Origin: a virus | Reading direction: 5' to 3' (one strand) | DNA length: 64,000 nt | IMG/VR virus record: IMGVR_UViG_3300028610_002211 | Span: 1 to 64,000 of that record | Shown here: positions 63,714-64,000 of the stretch, one piece after another | Position numbering within the stretch: position 1 is the stretch's first letter | Layout of the letters: the number at the start of each line of letters is the position of its first letter | Position numbers and translations under genes: made by a program | The notes under the pieces: generated by a model | Database searches by the model: none | The model's input: only the letters and a program-made list of their open reading frames with translations | What the model was told of the DNA's origin: nothing

Positions 63714-63986
63714 ATGCAAATTGATCTATTTGAACGAATCAAATCTGTTTTGATACAGAAAGGTTGGCAGTATTACCGAAATGAGGATATGTGGACCACT
63801 GAAAAAACGTTAACGTTTGAAAGTGTCGCTGTAACAAATGAAGCTTTGATCTCGATTATGAATACAGACAGCCCTGGCTTAATTGGTCTCTTTTTCACCT
63901 ATATATTGAAAAAACCAGATGTGTTAAAAGATATTTTTGATCTTTTACCAAATAGTTTTTTTAACGAAAATTGGATCCAAGCATAA
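63714..63986 (+). CDS. Hypothetical protein
   Basis: I use the ATG at 63714 after GAGGGG; an in-frame TTG at 63690 is part of a truncated promoter motif (TTGACTTCTGAAAT). The 90-residue protein is mixed alpha/beta (LFERIKSVLIQKGWQYYRNE). No family recognised. Confidence 0.55.
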   Translation: MQIDLFERIKSVLIQKGWQYYRNEDMWTTEKTLTFESVAVTNEALISIMNTDSPGLIGLFFTYILKKPDVLKDIFDLLPNSFFNENWIQA

Positions 63987-64000
63987 AAAAATTTTATAAC

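Overview
The window looks like the middle of a large, moderately AT-rich tailed-phage genome (Caudoviricetes). All convincing genes lie on the + strand, are packed with ATGA-type overlaps, and include a tail-fibre protein, a holin/spanin-like set and a complete phage replication module. There are no ribosomal, tRNA or host housekeeping genes. The host cannot be named. A parS-like palindrome and many leaderless promoters suggest a bacterium that has ParABS and tolerates leaderless mRNAs. || Layout. (1) 1-4.9 kb: 3' end of a repeat-built tail fibre, small unknown proteins, a holin-like membrane protein and two overlapping spanin-like proteins. (2) 5.1-31.5 kb: replication, recombination and modification. 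This holds a UvsW-like helicase, a putative initiator, a DnaC-like loader, a DnaB-like helicase, a DnaG-like primase, an FAD enzyme, a DnaE-type polymerase III alpha subunit, an HU-like protein, a probable ssDNA-binding protein with a 114-codon Asp tract and a Lys-rich tail, RecA/UvsX, SbcD/SbcC, GNAT, radical SAM, RuvC-like resolvase, a PAPS-reductase-like PP-loop enzyme, ASCH, 5'-3' exonuclease, family-4 uracil-DNA glycosylase and a Dam-type methylase. (3) 31.5-44.1 kb: Nudix, ThyX, ArdC antirestriction protein and many small accessory genes, including two proteins with Acb2/Tad1-like hairpin domains (candidate anti-CBASS sponges). (4) 44.1-46.1 kb: a largely non-coding island with short direct repeats and promoter relics on the minus strand. 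(5) 46.1-61.8 kb: small early-type genes, many read from near-identical promoter cassettes, with structured non-coding stretches at 57.0-57.3, 57.8-58.1 and 58.7-59.1 kb and a free-standing homing endonuclease. (6) 61.8-64 kb: three strong hairpins, a 44-residue leaderless gene, dTMP kinase, small Cys-rich genes and a candidate small RNA. || Working model. The replication genes form an almost self-sufficient replisome. ThyX, dTMP kinase, Nudix and uracil glycosylase point to thymine/uracil management, and the FAD, radical-SAM and GNAT genes raise the possibility of thymidine hypermodification. ArdC, the Dam-type methylase and the Acb2-like proteins point to counter-defence. || The most unusual signal is regulatory. 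A promoter family, TTGAC(A/T)-TCTGAATTA-N-TAnnnT, places an ATG exactly 6 nt (occasionally 7-8) after the -10 box, so mRNAs should be leaderless. In nine of these cassettes that ATG is in frame with a second ATG that has its own Shine-Dalgarno site, giving a conserved N-terminal leader such as MSATHKGASK. A 27-bp hairpin at 57819-57924 carries the exact antisense of this leader in its loop, so it is a candidate trans-acting regulatory RNA (or a decayed inverted cassette).
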